Positions 6,722-8,068 of a stretch of 8,068 nucleotides of DNA are shown one piece after another. Made by a program: the position numbers and the translations under genes. Source of the stretch: Acidobacteriota bacterium. GTDB lineage: Bacteria; Acidobacteriota; Terriglobia; Acidiferrales; UBA7541. Under the pieces are notes generated by a model. That model made no database searches. It was given only the letters and a program-made list of their open reading frames with translations, and was not told the DNA's origin. Location of the stretch: contig QHYO01000003.1 in assembly GCA_003224135.1 (NCBI GenBank), positions 1 to 8,068 on the forward strand. The letters run 5' to 3'. Every line of letters begins with the position of its first letter. The first letter of the stretch is position 1.

Positions 6722-6764
6722 GGCGACGCAGCGCGTGCCACGAAGCGCAGCGCCTTTTTTTTTT
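6722..6764 (+). terminator. Imperfect hairpin plus T10, orphan terminator candidate
   Basis: GGCG (6722-6725) can pair with CGCC (6751-6754), and GCGC (6731-6734) with GCGC (6745-6748). This gives a GC-rich stem with an internal loop, followed at once by ten T residues (6755-6764). It has the form of a rho-independent terminator for plus-strand transcription, but no plus-strand gene precedes it in the window. It could end a small RNA or insulate the lipoprotein gene. The internal loop lowers confidence. Confidence 0.4.
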
Positions 6765-6881
6765 CGAACCTCTACCCTGTTTTGTCATAACTATTTCAAA
6801 TCACGTCACTCTGGCAGTCTTAAATTTCCCCGCTACTTCATTTTCAGGCAGAATAGATGTCAACCGCCCAGTCACCACTTC

Positions 6882-6887
6882 AGGAGG
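6882..6887 (+). promoter_or_regulatory. Ribosome binding site fixing the TTG start
   Basis: AGGAGG lies 6 nt upstream of TTG at 6894-6896. It is the strongest ribosome site in the window and leads straight into a lipoprotein signal peptide, so it overrides the in-frame ATG at 6645. Confidence 0.8.
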
Positions 6888-6893
6888 TGTTCT

Positions 6894-7601
6894 TTGTCCC
6901 GTTTCAACAATCTTACAGCCCTCGTGTCTTTGGGCTTGTTGCTCGCGCTTTCTGGTTGCCAAAAGCCGGCTGACCAGGCGGCAAACTCCGATTCGACGGC
7001 GAGTGATTCTTCAAAAGATTCTTCGAGCCCATCTGGTGGTTCAAGCTCTTCCGGCAGATCCGCTGCACGAGAGACGGTCGCCAAGCCCCTCGTGGTCCCA
7101 GCCGACACAACGATAACCGTCGTCCTGGACGAAGCGATCGGTTCTAAGACCTCGGCTGCTGGCCAGAATTTTTCCGCCACGGTAGCTTCTCCTGTCGAAG
7201 TGGACGGCAGAGTAGCGATTCCGAAAGGCGCGCGCGTCACCGGAATCGTGCGGGATGCCAAATCCGCGGGACGCTTCAAGGGCGGCGCCGTACTTTCCAT
7301 CTCGCTCGCCAGCGTTACCATCGACAATGCAACCTATGACCTTCACACAACCAACCATGTCCAAACCAGCAAAGGCAAGGGCAAGCGTACCGCTACGATG
7401 ATCGGTGGCGGCGGCGCGGCTGGTGCTTTGATCGGTGGTCTAGCCGGTGGAGGCAAGGGTGCCGCAATCGGCGCTGCGATTGGCGCCGGTGCAGGCACGG
7501 GAGGTGCCGGATTGACTGGCAACCGCGAAATTGTTTTGCCGGCCGAGACCCCCCTAGCCTTCAAACTGTTGGATCCGCTCGAAATCAAATCGAAGCGGTA
7601 A
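6894..7601 (+). CDS. Glycine-zipper lipoprotein
   Basis: The predicted lipoprotein has 235 residues from the TTG start. Residues 1-21 are a signal peptide with the lipobox LALSGC, so Cys22 would be lipidated. A Ser/Asp/Gly-rich linker at about 25-60 follows. Residues about 66-155 form a beta-rich domain with the repeated theme VPADTTITVVLDEAI, VEVDGRVAIPKGARVTGIV and AVLSISLASVTID. Residues about 169-208 are a glycine zipper (MIGGGGAAGALIGGLAGGG, then KGAAIGAAIGAGAGT), a small-residue repeat that packs or inserts in membranes. A last beta segment EIVLPAETPLAFKLLDPLEI resembles the first domain. The likely location is the envelope, perhaps at the outer membrane. The role is unknown; a structural or barrier part is inference. 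The in-frame ATG at 6645 would add 83 unconserved residues and bury the signal peptide, so it is rejected. The gene stands alone and ends before a strong terminator. Confidence 0.85.
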   Translation: MSRFNNLTALVSLGLLLALSGCQKPADQAANSDSTASDSSKDSSSPSGGSSSSGRSAARETVAKPLVVPADTTITVVLDEAIGSKTSAAGQNFSATVASPVEVDGRVAIPKGARVTGIVRDAKSAGRFKGGAVLSISLASVTIDNATYDLHTTNHVQTSKGKGKRTATMIGGGGAAGALIGGLAGGGKGAAIGAAIGAGAGTGGAGLTGNREIVLPAETPLAFKLLDPLEIKSKR

Positions 7602-7615
7602 GCCATTCGAAAAGG

Positions 7616-7646
7616 GGCGGAGCAAGAGAGTTGCTCCGCCTTTTTT
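7616..7646 (+). terminator. Rho-independent terminator, probably bidirectional
   Basis: GGCGGAGCAA (7616-7625) pairs perfectly over 10 bp with TTGCTCCGCC (7631-7640) around a 5-base loop, followed by six T residues. It ends the lipoprotein transcript 14 bp after its stop. Read on the minus strand, the same stem follows the thioesterase stop by 4 bp and is trailed by CCTTTT, so it may end that convergent transcript too. The thioesterase stop codon itself lies at the end of the T run. Confidence 0.9.
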
Positions 7647-8058
7647 ATTTGAAGCGCGCTTTTACTTCCTCCGGGATCGGTTCGCTTCGCATTCCTCGTT
7701 GTGATTGCGGATCCCTGACAGTCCAGACTCGCTTTTCCGTGCCCTCCGCTGCCAGCTCGTCTGCCTTGTACAATTTGTGTTCAACCTGAAAACTGCTGCG
7801 TCCCCATTCAACAATCCGCGTCTCGATCGCCACTGTCTCTCCAAAGGACGCTGCCACGTAGAACTGCGCTCGCGTATCAATCATTGGAATCCCCAGCAGT
7901 CCATAGGCCTTCAGCATTTCCGCTTTTCGAAATCCGGCCTTTTCAAAAAGCGCATTCGTGCAAGCGTCAAAGTATTCGAAAAATCGCGGGAAATAGACAA
8001 TCCCAGCGGGATCGCAGTCTCCCCACTCGATGTGAATCTCTTTTCTGTTGCTCAGCAT
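7645..8058 (-). CDS. Hotdog-fold acyl-CoA thioesterase (4HBT/YbgC type)
   Basis: This 137-residue protein is of the 4-hydroxybenzoyl-CoA thioesterase family, which hydrolyses acyl- or aryl-CoA thioesters in the cytoplasm. Residues 10-31 carry the family signature IEWGDCDPAGIVYFPRFFEY followed by FD. Asp16 corresponds to the catalytic aspartate of the Pseudomonas enzyme. The rest fits the fold: DTRAQFYVAASFGETVAIETRIVEWGRSSFQVEHKL covers the central strands at 61-96, and TEKRVWTVRD lies at 107-116. Length is normal (about 130-145). The ATG at 8058 places the signature at the usual distance from the N-terminus, but the frame stays open to the window edge 10 bp away, so an upstream start cannot be excluded. 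The substrate is not predictable from the sequence. It is convergent with the lipoprotein gene. Confidence 0.88.
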   Translation of the reverse strand: MLSNRKEIHIEWGDCDPAGIVYFPRFFEYFDACTNALFEKAGFRKAEMLKAYGLLGIPMIDTRAQFYVAASFGETVAIETRIVEWGRSSFQVEHKLYKADELAAEGTEKRVWTVRDPQSQRGMRSEPIPEEVKARFK

Positions 8059-8068
8059 CTCTACGGTT

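Larger units (their letters stand above)
6415..6893. other. 479-bp divergent spacer
   Basis: This interval separates the ridA-like gene (minus) from the lipoprotein gene (plus) and should hold both promoters, but I cannot name either with confidence. TTGTCA at 6782-6787 matches a -35 box at 5/6 without a matching -10. Short inverted repeats occur: GTGCC/GGCAC around 6565-6581, and ATGGT/ACCAT around 6616-6629. Several overlapping ORFs of 70-110 codons run through on both strands but lack family motifs and plausible composition. A hairpin with a T10 tract (6722-6764) suggests a short plus-strand transcript ends here. Confidence 0.4.

Noticed and set aside
6421..6741. Minus-strand ORF of 106 codons ending 6 bp before the ridA-like start
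   Set aside because: The operon-like spacing is attractive, but the product is Arg-rich with scattered Cys/His and no recognisable motif, and the ORF runs through the T10 region's flank. It is most likely a chance ORF.
6645..6893. In-frame upstream extension of the lipoprotein gene to an ATG at 6645
   Set aside because: The added 83 residues have no coding character, would bury the lipoprotein signal peptide, and AGGAGG is placed exactly for the TTG at 6894.

Overview
The window looks like chromosomal DNA of an acidobacterium (Acidobacteriota, Terriglobia-like). This is inferred from protein character, not from a marker gene. Two proteins point that way: a PilZ-like/TonB-C fusion, and a lipoprotein with a beta-rich domain followed by a glycine zipper. 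Both are architectures I associate with that phylum. No phage, IS, CRISPR, rRNA or tRNA sequence is visible. Six complete genes are present, plus a seventh that is probably complete at the right edge. Three of them are best read from non-ATG starts (TTG, GTG, TTG).

Left to right: 1-269 has no convincing gene. 270-1781 (minus) is a membrane protein with a PilZ-like N-terminus and a TonB C-terminal domain. Its 182-bp upstream spacer holds an inverted repeat and a 14-bp palindrome. 1964-5454 (minus) is a likely operon transcribed galK, galT, then a secreted clan GH-A glycoside hydrolase. Upstream of galK is a near-ideal LacI/GalR-type operator inside a weak promoter-like pair, followed by a nested hairpin in the leader. 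5887-6414 (minus) is a RidA/YjgF-family protein with a signal peptide. 6415-6893 is a divergent spacer with an orphan hairpin and T10 tract. 6894-7601 (plus) is the glycine-zipper lipoprotein. It ends at a strong, probably bidirectional terminator shared with the convergent hotdog thioesterase gene (7645-8058, minus).

How the genes fit together: the secreted hydrolase could release sugars from a polysaccharide. GalK and GalT carry out the first two Leloir steps on galactose, under an apparent sugar-responsive repressor. galE and galM are not in the window. The TonB-type protein may energise outer-membrane uptake, but nothing links it to galactose directly.

The most notable oddity is in GalK. 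The reading frame is intact, but about 13 residues directly after the GEH of the galactokinase signature are missing. That removes the Thr-Asp-Tyr part that binds galactose, so the enzyme may be inactive or altered, unless this is an assembly error. Other points of interest are a 12-codon mini-ORF whose stop overlaps the galT GTG start, and an exported RidA protein lacking the usual catalytic arginine. I see no evidence of a wholly new multi-gene system.
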